Source of the DNA: Prionace glauca | Lineage: Eukaryota > Chordata > Chondrichthyes > Carcharhiniformes > Carcharhinidae | Reading direction: 5' to 3' | Assembly: GCA_037974335.1 (NCBI GenBank) | Contig: CM075760.1 | Span: forward strand, 31,471,942 to 31,535,941 | DNA: 64,000 bases | Part shown: positions 34,468 to 46,640 of the stretch, piece after piece | How positions within the stretch are numbered: the stretch's first letter is position 1 | How the letters are laid out: each line of letters opens with the position of its first letter | Notes under the pieces: generated by a model | What the model was told of the DNA's origin: nothing | The model's database searches: none | Seen by the model: the letters and a program-made list of their open reading frames with translations, nothing else | Position numbers and translations under genes: made by a program

Positions 34468-34800
34468 ATTTACATCATAGAATAGAATCACGAGATCCTA
34501 CAGTACAGAAGGAGGCCATTCAGCCCATCAAGTCTGCATCAACAGGAATCCCACCAAAGCCCTATCCCCATAACCACATGTGTTTACTCTAACTAGACCT
34601 CCTGAACCTAAGGGGCAATTCCGCACGGCCAGTCCCCTGAACCCAAACGTCTTTGGACTGTGGAAGGAAACAGGAGCATCCGAAGGAAACCCAAGCAGAC
34701 ACGGGGTGAACTTACTAACTCCATACACAATGACTCATATCGGGAATTGAACTGTGAGGCAGCAGCGCCAATCACTGTGCCACCTCGGCCACCCCCTCCC
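34468..34800 (-). mobile_element. V-SINE, nearly complete, reverse
   Basis: Starts with the reversed 3' end 'tcatagaatagaatcacgag', has the reversed core 'ggaaggaaacaggagcatcc', and closes with the reversed tRNA-like head 'gtgaggcagcagcgccaatc' and 'ctgtgccacctcgg'. Inserted in the J-C intron. Confidence 0.8.
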
Positions 34801-34964
34801 CCTCCCCCGGTAACATTTGAATGAGGGTGGGATCGAGAAGCCCGAGTAAAACTCATGTGAATAAGTTTCAGCTGGAAATTCTTCTCTGTTTGGAGTCATA
34901 TTTAGCACAAAACAAGATGGTGATGGTTGTTGGAGGTCAAACATCTAAGTTGAGAAATCACTGC

Positions 34965-35075
34965 AGGAGTTCGGCAGGGGACTGTTCTGGGACCAACAAT
35001 CTTCTATTGCTTCATCAATGACACATTCCATCCAACATGAGGTCAGAAGTAGGGATTTCCATGTGTTACACCGGA
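34965..35075 (+). mobile_element. Rex/L2-like LINE fragment, forward
   Basis: 'gttcggcaggggactgttct' and 'cttcatcaatgacacattcc' encode the QGTVLGP and FINDT-like region in front of the catalytic site. A short fragment. The stretch 35,080-35,390 holds no recognised feature. Confidence 0.6.
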
Positions 35076-35389
35076 CACAAAGACACAATCAATAAGAAGG
35101 GATCTGGCTGAGACTAAGTCCGCCTGGCTCCCCAATACTGGTGTAAACTTGGTGTTTGATTCCTGTGTGACCCTAGTTTTGCTGGAAGCTTCCCTTCCAC
35201 CTCCCTCAGTCTGTCTATTTGTTCACTGATCCGTGTTTCTGAAAGAAAGGTCCCGACATTAAAGCAGCTGCCCGGTGATCTACACTGATTCCTGACTTTA
35301 CACAGCCCTGTTACTGAAAGCTGATCAATGGAGAGAATCGGGAAAAGATCGATGGAGAGGGAGAGGAGGAGGTGGCTCACTGACTCTCT

Positions 35390-37270
35390 CACCCTCACCC
35401 TCACTCACTCACTCACCCTCAATCTCTCATCCTCACTCAAATAACTTCACTCACTCACCCTCACTTACCAACCTTCCCTCACTGACACACTCTCACTCAC
35501 TCACCCTCATTCACCCCTCAATCTCTCATCCTCACTCAAAGAACTTCACTCACTCACCCTCATTTAATCACCTTCCCTCACTGACACACACTCTCTCACT
35601 CACTCACCCTCATATGTAAAGAATCGGGAAAAGATCTATGTAGAGGGAGAGGAGGAGGTGGCTCATTGACTCTCTCACCCTCACCCACACTTACTCACCC
35701 ACCCTCAATCTCTCATCCTCACTCAAATAACTTCACTCACTCACCCTCAATCTCTCATCCTCACTCAAATAACTTCACTCACTCACCCTCACTTACCCAC
35801 CTTCCTTCACTGACACACTCTCTCTCACTCATTCACTCTCATTCACTCACCCTCAATCTCTCATCCTCACTCAAAGATCTTCACTCACTCACCTTATCTT
35901 ACCTACCTTCCCTCTCTGGCACACTCTCTCACTCAGTCTCCCTCATTCACTCACCCTCACTCACTCATCCACAATCACTCACCCTTACTGACTCATTTTC
36001 ATTCACGCTTACTCACTCGCCCTCACTCACTCACCCTTGCTCACTCATCCACCCTCCCACACACTCCCTCACACTCACTCATCCGCACTCACTCACCCTT
36101 ACTCACTCACCCTTACTCACACATTCTCAACTGCCCTCACGCACTGGCCCTCACGCACCCGCCCTCACACACTCGCCCTCACACACCCGCCCTCACACTC
36201 GCCCTCACACACTCGCCCTCACACACTCGCCCTCACACATTCAATGATCCTGTTTCACCCTGAGTCACTCACCCTCACACACTCACTCACTCACTCACCA
36301 TATTCGCTCACTCACTCTCACCATCCTCACTCACTCACTCATAAGCACTCATTCAACCTCACTCGTTCACTCAAACACACGCCCTGACTCATCAATCCTC
36401 ACGCCCTCACACACTCATTATCTCACTCAATCTCATCCATCCTCACTCATTCACTCACCCACAAACACTCATTCAACCTCACTCGTTCAACCTCAATCAC
36501 AGACCCTGCCTCACTCATTGTCACACCCTCACTGACTCACTCATATTCACTCACTCTCACACCCTCAGTCACGCAACCACATTCACTCACTCACTCACAT
36601 TCACTCACCCTCACGCACTCACCCTCACGCGCCCTCATTAACTCACTGTCACTGAGCCACCCACACTCATCCACCATCACTCACTCAACCTCACTCACTA
36701 AACCTCACTCAATGACTTAGACCCTCAGTCAGTCACCAACATTCATACTCACCTTCATTCACTCATCCCAGTAATCGACCCTGACTCACCCAGTCTCAAT
36801 AACTCTCACTCACTCATCCCACTAATCCACCCTCACTCACCCAGTCTCACTCACTCTCACTCACCCTCACTCACCTACCCTCCCTCAATCATCCAGACTC
36901 ACCCCCACAGACTCAAGCTCAATGACCCTGTCTCTGTCTCTTTCTCACTTACGCCACCTCACCCACTCAAACTCACTCAAACTCACGCACCGACCTTCAC
37001 TCACATACCCTCACATACTTATCATCACGCACCCTAACCCACAAATCCTCAGTCACTCATCCTCATTCAAACACCTTCACTCACTCACCCTCACTCTCCC
37101 ACTCATCCACATTCATTCTCCCTCACACACCACCCTCAATAACACACCCTGACTCACTCACTCTCACCCCTCACTTACACAGTTACATTCACTCCCTCAC
37201 CCTCATTCACTCAATCTCACTCACTTTCACTCACCCACCTCCACTAACCTTCAACGTCCTCACTCACACT
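35390..37270. repeat. TCACTCACCC-type tandem array
   Basis: About 1.9 kb of imperfect tcactcaccc and ctcactcactc units. A longer period is visible because a roughly 245-base block, with 'ggagaggaggaggtggctca' at 35,365 and again at 35,648, is duplicated. C-rich on +, so G-rich on the template strand of the Ig gene. Continues at 37,885-38,125 beyond a LINE insertion. Gives false long Ser/His/Leu/Pro frames. Confidence 0.92.
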
Positions 37271-37274
37271 CCCT

Positions 37275-37881
37275 CATTCTTTCAATCTTGCTGCAACTGT
37301 ATAGGGCATTGGTGAGGCCGCAGCTGGAGTACTGTGTGCAGTTTTGGGCGCCGCACCTGCGCAAGGATATTTTGGCCCTGGAGGGAGTGCAGAGGAGGTT
37401 TACTAGGCTGATACCAGAGTTGAGGGGATTGAGCTATGAGGAGAGGCTGAATAAAGTAGGTTTGTACTGGTTAGAGTTTAGAAGAATGAGGGGAGATCTC
37501 ATTGAGACGTATAAGATGATGAATGGGATGGATAGGATAGAGGTGGAGAGACTCTTCCCGCTCAAAAAAGATAGTAGGACTAGGGGGCACAGCCTCAAGA
37601 TAAAGGGGGGGCGGTTTAGAACAGAGTTGAGGAGGAACTTCTTCACTCAAAGGGTGGTGAATCTCTGGAATTCTCTGCCCGTTGAAGTGGTGGAGGCTGC
37701 CTCGCTAAATATTTTTAAGAAACGGTTTGATGGGTTTTTGATAAGAGAAGGGATTAAGGGTTATGGGGAGAGGGCGGGAAGGTGGAACTGAGCCACGACA
37801 GATCAGCCATGATCTTATTGAATGGCAGGGCAGGCTCGAAGGGCTAGATGGCCTACTCCTGCTCCTATTTCTTATGTTCTT
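37275..37881 (+). mobile_element. CR1-like LINE family A inside the TCACTC array
   Basis: 5'-truncated copy with an open 167-codon C-terminal frame (RPQLEYCVQFWAP through WNSLPVEVVEAASLNIFKK) and the full tail ending (TTATGTTC)n. It is one of the best-preserved family A copies here, and it splits the simple-sequence array cleanly, so it is younger than the array. Confidence 0.9.
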
Positions 37882-37884
37882 ATG

Positions 37885-38125
37885 TTCTTACCTACACTCA
37901 TCCAGCCACCTTCGCTCACATTCAGCCACCTTCACTCACACACCCTCATTTACTCACGCTCTCTCACCCTCACCCACACTTACTCACCCTCAATCACTCA
38001 TCCTCACTCAAAGAACTTCACTCACTTACCCTCACTTACCCACCTTCCTTCACACATCACTCATCCACTCTGACTCATCTAATCACTCACCCTCACACAC
38101 TCACATTCTCTCACTCACACTAACT
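37885..38125. repeat. TCACTC array, continuation
   Basis: Same unit as 35,390-37,270 on the far side of the LINE. Confidence 0.9.
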
Positions 38126-38129
38126 GAAT

Positions 38130-38935
38130 CTGTGTGGGGAAGGTCTACAACGAGAGAGAAGAAAGATCTCAAGCTGCAGTTTGGTGTTCAAAGGTGGGAG
38201 CTGCCCTGGGAATGCAGAGAGCTGAAGGGAATCGCTGGGGGCTCAGGGCCAGGGGCAATGACAAAGAGTCAGGGGAGAACAGGAGGCGGGGGAAAGGACA
38301 GAGAGCCGGGGTGGGGGTGGGCAGAGAGCCAGGGGAAACAGCAGAGATCTGGGGGAAGGGCAGAGAGGCGGGGGAAAGGGTACACAGCCGGGGAACAGGG
38401 CGCAAAGTCAGGGGAATGTGCGGAGAGAGAGGGGAAAGGACAGGGATCAGGGGAAAGGGCAGAGAGACCAGTGAAAGGGGAGAGAGCTGAAAGAAAGGGC
38501 AGAGAGATGGGGAAAAGTGTAGAAAGACCAGGGAAAGGGGAGAGAATCAGGAAAAAGGGCGGGGAGGCACGAAAAAGGGCAGGGAGGCAGGAGAAAGGGC
38601 AGAGAGCCGCGGGAAAGGGCAGAGAGCCCAGGGGAAAGGGCAGGAGAGTCAGGGGGAAATCTCAGAGCTGGGGGGAAGGAGAAAGAGGGGAGGGAGAAGG
38701 AAAAGAGGGCAGAGAGCTGAGGAACAGCGTGGGGGGTGAGGGAAAGAACAGAGAGCCGGGGGAGAGGGCACAGAGCTGGAGGGAAGTGTAGAGAGCCAGG
38801 TGGAAATACAGAGAGCCGGATAAAAGGGGAAAAGAGCCACCGTGAAAGGCAGAGACCCAGGGGAAAGGGCAAAGAGCTGGGGAAATGGGCAGAGAGCGGG
38901 TGATGGATGGCGGAGTGAGGAGGTTCAGAACAGAG
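38130..38935 (+). repeat. G-rich ~20-bp tandem repeat, switch-region-like
   Basis: About 30 imperfect units of ggggaaagggcagagagcc with G runs of three to six on the coding (non-template) strand and almost no T. The AGCT tetramer occurs about nine times (near 38,172, 38,199, 38,219, 38,485, 38,666, 38,716, 38,774, 38,875 and 38,933). It sits 1 kb upstream of CH1, in the place of the mammalian Smu. G-rich non-template DNA with AGCT is what favours R-loops and AID in switch regions. That role is inference; the repeat itself is plain. Confidence 0.9.
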
Positions 38936-39221
38936 CTAGCACCACAATCAGCTCATCTGTAATCTCAGTGAATGATGGAGGAGACTTCAGGGCCCAAATG
39001 GGAAACTCTAGGTATTAATGTATGATCCGTCAATCCGTCAATAAATGTTGGATTTATTTGAATTTATAATCACATTTAGAGTTTCCTGATCATTCAGTAA
39101 GTATTCATTCCAGAGGTATTTTTGAAGCAAAGTCACTAATCTCCGTTTTGTGGAGTGAGAGGCAGTGAGTTGGAGAGAGGAAGGGGCACCAATCAGTTTG
39201 AACACAGGCAATTTCCAAAAC

Positions 39222-39350
39222 TAGTGTGGAGATGCCGGAGTGAGGTTGGTGTGGGCACAGTAAGGATTCTCACAACACCAGGTTAAAGTCCAACAGGTTT
39301 ATTTGGAATCACAAGCTGTTGGAGCTCCCTCATCAGGTGAGTGGATAGTC
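39222..39350 (+). mobile_element. Foldback-type repeat, one arm
   Basis: 'gtgtggagatgccggagtg', 'ctcacaacaccaggttaaag' and 'caacaggtttatttgg' match the arms of the element at 51,366-52,193. Only one arm is present. Confidence 0.75.
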
Positions 39351-39684
39351 TGAGTGAAGGGAGAAGTTCTTCCACACAAAGTGTTGTTGTTTGAGAAATA
39401 AACAGCGGTTCATCACACACTGCTGTTGTTGAGAAATAAATAGTTGCTTCAATAATGGAGACAATCTTTGCTGTTCTCTGTTAATCCAATGAATGACATG
39501 TCATTGTGAGACTAACAGAATGTGTATTTTTTCTTCCTAATTTGATAGAAGTGGAGACAGGGATATGAGTTTCTACAGAGATGACAATTTCCAAATGATA
39601 GAAGTAACATCATCTCAAAGGCGGATGAAAGATTTAACCGGGAAATATTAGGGATAAGTTCATAATTCTAATCAATGTTCGAGA

Positions 39685-39840
39685 TAGAAACATAGAAAAT
39701 AGAAGCTGGAGTTGGCCATTCGGCCCTTGGAGCCTACTCCGCCATTCACTTTGGTCAGAGCTCATCACTATCCTGATCACACCTACGACCCATGTCCCTT
39801 CATCCCTTTAACACCAAGACCTATATCTAATATAGAAACC
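39685..39840 (-). mobile_element. CR1-like LINE 3' tail, reverse
   Basis: 'aaacatagaaaatagaagct' and 'ggccattcggcccttggagc' are a reversed CR1 tail of a family distinct from A. It ends about 75 bases before CH1. 38,940-39,220 and 39,350-39,680 show no feature. Confidence 0.7.
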
Positions 39841-39913
39841 TATTTGTAACAATATGTTTGTTGACTTAATAAACGCAAGAGTCTAACTTGTTCAATTGGC
39901 TATTCTTTCCCAG

Positions 39914-40213
39914 CGACACCATCTGCGCCCAATCTCTACGTCCTGGTCTCCCCCTGTCAGCAACAGAACTCCGACGGCTCCATTACCTTCGGATGTTTGG
40001 CGATGGATTACTCTCCAGATGTTTCCAAACTGACCTGGAAGAAAAATGGGCAAACGGTCCCCAGTGGGTTTAAGACTTACCCATCAGTCAGAAACACGAA
40101 GGGAACCTACACCCTGAGCAGCCAGTTAACCATCAGCGACTCAGCGGGAGAATGCCCCAGAATTGACTGTGAGGTTCGACACATGAGCACAGTCAAGAGC
40201 ATTGAAATACCAT
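39914..40213 (+). CDS. IgM constant domain CH1
   Basis: First constant Ig fold of the mu chain, pairing with the light chain. Acceptor ctttcccag|cg. 300 bases. Starts ATPSAPNLYVLVSPC, where the early cysteine is placed to bond the light chain. The core fold has FGCLAMDYSP, LTWKKNG and IDCEVRH, and the exon ends EIPC (split codon) at donor t|gtaagt. Phase matches JH (g + cg = Ala) and CH2. It follows an 11.2 kb J-C intron, long for a shark cluster because of repeats. No stop or shift. Confidence 0.95.
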
Positions 40214-40351
40214 GTAAGTGTTGGGGAGTTTGTGTAAAACAGAAACACTGTGGTTAACATGTACGGCCTTGGTTATAACTCAGTTAAATAGATGTGCATC
40301 ATCCGGCCCTCTGGATTGGTCCAGTTAGTGTCTATTGACTGCAAATGAGTT

Positions 40352-40575
40352 AGAACATAGAACCTTGAACATTACAGTGCAGTACAGGCCCTTCGGCCCT
40401 CGATGTTGCGCCGAACAGTGGAACCAATCTAATGACCCTCTAACCTAAACTATTCCAATGTCATCCATATGCCTATCCACTGACCATTTGAACGCCCTTA
40501 AAGTTGGCGAGTCCACAACTGCTGCAGACATGGCATTCCACGCCCTCTCTACCCTCTGTTGACAAAAGTTTAATT
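40352..40575 (-). mobile_element. CR1-like LINE 3' fragment, reverse, in the CH1-CH2 intron
   Basis: 'gttagaacatagaaccttg', 'caggcccttcggccctcgat' and 'catggcattccacgccctct' are the reversed tail and C-terminal WNA.P region. It stops 60 bases before the CH2 acceptor and leaves the splice site intact. Confidence 0.8.
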
Positions 40576-40634
40576 GATCCACATCTTCTGCAGGAAATGA
40601 CTGATCTGCTTTTTTTTTCCTGATGGTCATCCAG

Positions 40635-40946
40635 GTAATGGAGGTTTCCCTCCAACTGTTATCCTCACCGTGAGTTCCAGTGAAGAAATCTCACACAGGA
40701 AATTCGCAATCATCGTCTGTTCAATCATCGAATTCCAGGCAGGGTCAATGGAAGTGAGTTGGCTGAAGAATGGGGAACCCACGCATTCAGGAATTGTCAC
40801 CTCTCCCCCCTGTGAAGTGAACGGGAACTTCTCGGCCAGCAGTCGGCTGACAGTCTCCGCTGGGGAATGGTTCAGCAAAGCGGTCTATACCTGCCAGGTC
40901 ACTCACCAAGGAGACACTCAGAGTCTGAACATCAGCGCATCTCAGG
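40635..40946 (+). CDS. IgM constant domain CH2
   Basis: Second mu constant domain. Acceptor gtcatccag|gt after an eight-T run, donor g|gtaaga. 312 bases in phase with CH1 and CH3. The fold is shown by [17 protein letters not shown] and [10 protein letters not shown]. An extra cysteine (SPPC) in the middle may form an inter-chain bond. It ends LNISASQ, with a possible N-glycosylation site (NIS). Confidence 0.94.
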
Positions 40947-41099
40947 GTAAGATACTCAAACACAGGACAACATATATCATTCTGATGTTAATCAGAATTA
41001 GGGATCTATTAAAGTTGGTACAAAGCATTGAACAACTTGTGAGTTATTGTCCTGTAGTTTGCTGCATTAGGACAATATCTCATTCAGAATTTCATCAGA

Positions 41100-41410
41100 A
41101 AAACAATTTTTTGTTATCCCTTCCTGAGATGTGCATTTATTTCCCAAACCTGAGGGCACTGAAGTGTCACTCACGTTGCTGTGAATCTGGAGTCACATGC
41201 ATGCCAGGCCAGATAAAGACAGCAGGTTGATTTTGGTAAGGAACATTTGTGAACTAGGAGGGGTTTTACAGCAATAGCTTCATGAGAACCATTTCAACTT
41301 TGAATTATAGATTTTTACAAAATTCAAATTTCACATTAGCAATGATGGGATTCGAATCTGTGTCCCCAGAGTCTTGCCCGAGGTTATAAGTCCATTGACA
41401 ACACCATATA
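41100..41410 (-). mobile_element. Interspersed repeat in the CH2-CH3 intron, reverse
   Basis: Same family as 17,690-17,960: 'gttgctgtgaatctggagtc', 'gccaggccagataaagacag', 'gatgggattcgaatctgtg'. The rest of the intron (41,420-41,889) shows no feature. Confidence 0.65.
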
Positions 41411-41889
41411 CCACAGGCTCCCCTTAAAAGAGTGCCCCCTTTCGGTTTGAAGCAATATACTGAGTGAGGTGGCCTTGATGTCAGCTTGTTCCTGAGACAG
41501 CTGGTAAAATTTGGAGAGACAGTAAGTGTTAGACTGCTTCACAGGTCACAGCACAGGGGTAAAATATTGGAAAGTGTATCCACCCTATCTATAAACCAAC
41601 GGTCAGTACTTTTTCCTTGAGTTCAGGATGGTGTGTTTGTTTGGGAATTCTCCAATCCTGATTCATGGAAATGTTACCGCTGCTCCAATATTTAATACAG
41701 GGAATGATTCCATACAGCAAGCTGGCTTCCCATTCGCCATGGAAGGTGAAAGGCGAGAGTTAGAGATTGATATATTGAAGGCGACTTTGTCTCCTTCAGG
41801 CTAAAGACTGCTGCCCTGCTTCTGAGGGGGAACTAGGGCTCATTTTCATTCCTCATTCACAGATCCTCCCCTGTGCCTTGATACCACAG

Positions 41890-42171
41890 TGAAGATACAG
41901 CCACCACCAATAGAACAGGTCTTACTGGAGGCGACCGTGACCTTAACCTGCATCATTTCTCATGCTCCTGATGGAGTTAACGTGTCCTGGATCCGAGACA
42001 GGAAGTATTTGAAATCAGAGATTGCCGAAAAGCCCGGAGCGGATCGTGACAGCGTGATCAGCAAATTAAGCATTTCCACACAAGCCTGGCTGAGTGCGGC
42101 TGTGTTTGAGTGCGTGGTGAGCCATCAGGATCTGCCGACTCCTCTAAGAACATCTATCCACAAGGAAACAG
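41890..42171 (+). CDS. IgM constant domain CH3
   Basis: Third mu constant domain. Acceptor taccacag|tg, donor g|gtgagc, 282 bases, slightly shorter than its neighbours. The core is [19 protein letters not shown] and [13 protein letters not shown], with the two cysteines and the tryptophan in place. It is in phase with CH2 (g + tg = Val) and CH4 (g + at = Asp). No defects. Confidence 0.94.
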
Positions 42172-42189
42172 GTGAGCTGAGAGATTGAA

Positions 42190-42928
42190 GCAATAAATGT
42201 CGGGTCAACAGCAGGGTTCTGAGCAATGTGGAGGAACAGGGAGATCCCGGGGTTCATATCCACAGATCTCTGAAGGCTGCCACTCAAGTGGATAGAGCCG
42301 TGAAGAAGGCTTAAAGTGTGTTAGTGTTTATTAACAGGGGGTTAGAGTTTAAGAGCCGTGGGGTTATACTGCAATTGCACAGAGCCTTGGTGAGACCACA
42401 TTTGGAATATTGTGTGCAGTTCTAATCACCTCACTATAAGGAGGATGTGGAAGCATTGGAGGGAGTGCAGAGGAGATTTACCAGGATGCTGTCTGGTTTG
42501 GAGGGCAGGTCTTATGAGGAAAGGTTAAGGGAGCTGGGGCTTTTCTCTTTAGAACAGAGGAGGATGAGAGACGACTAAATAGAGGTTTATAAGATGGTGA
42601 GGGGGATTGATAGAGTGGATGTTCAGAGACTATTTCCTCGGGTTACTAGGGGGGCATTACTATAAGGTTCATGGTGGGAGATACAGGAGGGATGTACGAG
42701 GTAGATTCTTTACTCAGAGTGTGGTTACGGTGTGGAATGCACTGCCTGCTGTGATAGTGGAGTCAGACACTTTAGGAACTTTCAAGTGGTTATTGGATTG
42801 ACACATAGAGCACACCAGAATGATAGGGAGTGGGATAGCTTGATCTTGGGTTCGGACATAGCTCGGCACAACATTGAGGGCCAAAGGGCCTGTACTGTGC
42901 TGTACTGTTCTATGTTTCTATGTAAATG
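42190..42928 (+). mobile_element. CR1-like LINE, old copy, in the CH3-CH4 intron
   Basis: C-terminal ORF2 region from LRVH-like 'ggttcatatccacagatctc' to WNALPAVIVESDTLGTFK, then the tail 'gagggccaaagggcctgtac' and 'ttctatgtttctatg'. The frame has several stops. It begins about 20 bases after the CH3 donor. Confidence 0.85.
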
Positions 42929-43392
42929 CATCACTGTGTCTATCTCCAGTGAAAGTGTACTACTCAATAGTTAGTATTCAGTGCATTAATGTTCTCCCCT
43001 GAACTAAACTACTCTGGGCCGATTGATATTTTTCTGGGGAGTTTGATGTGTTGATGAGTGAAAAGTGAACTGAAGGCGATGTTATTGGGTTTAGAGCGAA
43101 GAAGAAGGGAGGAGCCTGATGTGGAGCATCAAAAACCAGAAAACCAAAAAGAAAAAGTAGATTAGTTGGGCCGAATGGCCTGATTCTGTGCTGTAAACTT
43201 TCTGAATCTTTCCAGTCCACCCCCCCTGAGTTATTTGAGAAAAGAATTGTGTTCACCTCTCCTCCAAGCTGCAAATCAAAAATGGGAAGAGTTAAAATCA
43301 GAAGCGAAGCGCATTTTCCTGAGATTTAACCAGTGGTTTCATTGTCTCCAGAATTCTCCAGTTTATTGACATTTATTGTACATTTTCTGCAG

Positions 43393-43784
43393 ATCCAAAT
43401 CCGCGGGAACCGGTCGTTTCTGTCCTCCTGCCCTCGGCAGAAGACGTCTCCGCTCAGAGTTTCGTCTCCCTCAGCTGCTTAGTGAGAGGTTTCTCCCCCC
43501 GAGAGATCTTCGTCAAGTGGACCGTCAATGACAAGCCGGTGAATCCCGGGAACTACAGGAACACCGAGGTGGTGGCGGAGAACGGCGATAGCTCCTTCTT
43601 CATGTACAGCCTGTTATCCATTGCAGCAGAGGAATGGTCCAGCGGCGCTTCTTACTCCTGTGTGGTGGGACATGAAGCCATCCCCTTGAAGATCATCAAC
43701 AGAACAGTTGACAAATCCAGCGGTAAACCCAGTTTTGTGAACATTTCCCTTGCACTGATGGACACTGTTAATTCATGTCAATGA
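43393..43784 (+). CDS. IgM constant domain CH4 with secretory tail
   Basis: Last mu constant domain and the tailpiece that lets secreted IgM polymerise. Acceptor tttctgcag|at. The core is [34 protein letters not shown] and [10 protein letters not shown]. The secreted form reads on into [19 protein letters not shown] and stops at 43,782-43,784. It keeps the glycosylation site NIS and the penultimate cysteine that are the IgM signature. For the membrane form the donor g|gtaaac at 43,722/43,723 splices out this tail and joins the exon at 47,202 in frame (g + ac = Asp). This is the same internal donor used by mammalian mu. The tail is what identifies the class as IgM rather than IgW. Confidence 0.96.
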
Positions 43785-43812
43785 GAGTCACTCACTTCCA
43801 TTACAAAACTAC

Positions 43813-43827
43813 AATAAAAAGAATAAA
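43813..43827 (+). terminator. Poly(A) signals for secreted IgM mRNA
   Basis: Two AATAAA hexamers (43,813-43,818 and 43,822-43,827) begin 29 bases after the CH4 stop. Their use competes with splicing to the membrane exon 3.4 kb downstream. Confidence 0.85.
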
Positions 43828-44919
43828 AACATTTTCCTCTAACGATCAATGAAATACCCAATTGTTTAATTGGTTGTTTTTCAGTTTTACTTCCATATCT
43901 TTGATTTGAGTCAGATATTTTCATGTTTGGGACCCAAAATTGTTGAACCAGTGCTCCCAGCGGAGATAGACACTGGGTCAGGGATAGAATAGCGCACATT
44001 CATTACAGGATTTTGCAAAATATCTTCACTGACTTTCCTCCCGCTGAGGGGAAAACACTCCGACATTTTTAACATGTCTGACACACAAACACAACATTTA
44101 GATCTCTGTGTCCCTGTTTCTCTCATTGACCACCTCTTTAAGCTGCTGCACCGCACCCACTGGGAACTGAAGTGAGGGTCACACACAAAAACATGGAGAA
44201 ATATTCCCCCCATCGGATTGAGGGAGAGTGAAATTGTTAACATCCTGGATTCCCACTAACCCAGCAGAGAGAGGGGAGGAGCAGTAATTAATCCATGTCC
44301 CAAAACTTCCTCAATGAAAAAAGGAGGAATGTCATTATTTAATCCACTCACCTCTACCTCCTCAGTGGTTAGAACCATCAGGGACATTGTATCACCGGGT
44401 AGGGAGAGGGAAACTCTGAGCTCACTCTCCTCCCTCTCCCGTGTTTGGAAGGGAACAATTCTCTACTATAAGGACCCAGTTGCCAACAGTACAAATTAGT
44501 TTCCGGTTTACTTGCTACAGATTTTGAAGTATCATTAACTTAATCATTGAAATATATCTATATGAAAGCAACATAATTTTAAAATGTCTCAACACTCTTG
44601 TTCCTGTCAATCATCTGCTGGCATTGATTTCCCAGAATACAAATTTAAACAAGTCATAGATTCCTCCCCGGGTTTTAATTGTTCCGTCCCTGAGGTCTCT
44701 GAGATACATCAATGAATTATTTCATTCTCTCTCCTGATATCACTGTGCCCCTCACATAAAATACATTTCTACAGCAAAACATTGAAAATATGTTCCATTA
44801 TTCGAGTTGTCTGGATCATATTCAGTTCACTATGGTCGGTGAAACTTGGAGCAACAGTTAAAAAAATACACATACTGATAAAACTGCCTAAAACTGTCAC
44901 AATTATACATACATACATA

Positions 44920-46539
44920 GGCGTACACACCCACACTCACACACTCACTCTCACACACTCACACACTACACACACTGCACAAACACACACTATACATTCA
45001 CACACAATCACACACACACTCACTCTCACACACACACACACACACTCACACACACATACACACACTCACACATACAGACACACTACACACTCACACACTC
45101 ATTCACACACTCACACAAACACACACGCACACACACACACTTTCACACACACTCACCCACACACACACTCACACACTACACATTCTCACATACACACACT
45201 CACACATACAGACACACTACACACTCACACACTCATTCACACACTCATACACACATACACACACACACGCATACACACACACAGACACATGGACACAGTT
45301 GCACAAATACACATACTCATATATATGCACACGAATACAGAATGTTAATATACTCACGCAAACGCATACACATACTCCCACACACAGAAATATAGACAGG
45401 CACATTCAAATACAGACACAGAATCTCACAAATACACAATACACTCAAATACATACACAACAAAAACACAGATACATTCAGAAATACAAATGCACATTCA
45501 CGGATCAGAAGAATACACAATATACGCACAAACGAACTCAAACAAGCACGATCCCACAAATACACTAATGGACCACACAGATTCAAACAAAAATACATGC
45601 ATACACAAACACTCTCTCTCCCTTTCTCTTTCGCTCTCTCTGTCCCACACGCACCATCCACACACAAACACACAAACACACACACATACATGCATACACA
45701 AGGAGGCAGACACCCGCACACACAGACACGGACTTGTACAAGAAGGCACAAAACAAAACATGCACACAAATTATCAAATATATACATACGCACGCAGAAC
45801 CTTATACAAACACACAAGTACACACTTACCTAAACATACGTGACTAGGTACACAGACCCAAACACAAACACATACATGTGTACACACAATACGAACAGAT
45901 AACATGCATGCAGGTCCAAAACATACACAAACAGATACACACACTCAAACAAATGCATATTCTCACACGTTCTCGCTGAAATGAATACTGATATAGAGAC
46001 CCACAATGTTATACACATTATCACTTATACAGGGAAATACGTGTAACAATATTAACACACTGCATATAGATAAACAGAGAGCAAAACTTTTTCACACAAA
46101 CATGTGGATGCAAACATTCACATGCTCATACAGAACAGAACACCACGGGACACAATACTACACATGGAAACACAGGTATATGCTGACACATTGTTAAAAT
46201 AACTATCAACACGGATTTACATGCAATAACATGTTAACAGACCAGACACACACAGAAAGGGAAGGAAACATTACTCGAGTGATAGAAATTCACACATTGA
46301 AATAGGCAGAAACACGAGCACACGTTAAGAGTGGCATTAATAAATATACAGAGACTTCACACAATAATAGTCATATATCCACAATGTCTGAAGAATAAAT
46401 TATACAAATTATCTACAATGTCTGAAGAATAAATTATACACACAGACACACAACTACACAAATCAACAAACACAGACAAATGAATCCCTCATACACACAG
46501 ATTAACTCAGGACCAAAGATTAATGCAGCTCAGGAAGTG

Positions 46540-46599
<60 letters not shown>

Positions 46600-46640
46600 C
46601 TCACACATACACACACGCACACAGACACACACACACAATC
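44920..46640. repeat. CA-rich microsatellite block in the CH4-membrane intron
   Basis: About 1.7 kb of acacac mixed with tcacac and ataca. It includes a pure (CA) run of about 56 bases at 46,541-46,597 and a short (CT) run at 45,612-45,640. There is a 34-base tandem copy near 46,379-46,440. It yields false frames on both strands. The neighbouring parts of the intron (43,830-44,900 and 46,650-47,200) show no feature. Confidence 0.92.

Noticed and set aside
35666-36387. Long His/Ser/Thr/Pro frames
   Set aside because: Products of the TCACTC array, not genes.
37763-38791. 342-codon frame covering the LINE tail, array and G-rich block
   Set aside because: Crosses three unrelated repeats; composition follows the repeats and there is no domain.
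44782-45843. Several frames in the CA block
   Set aside because: Microsatellite translations inside the CH4-membrane intron.
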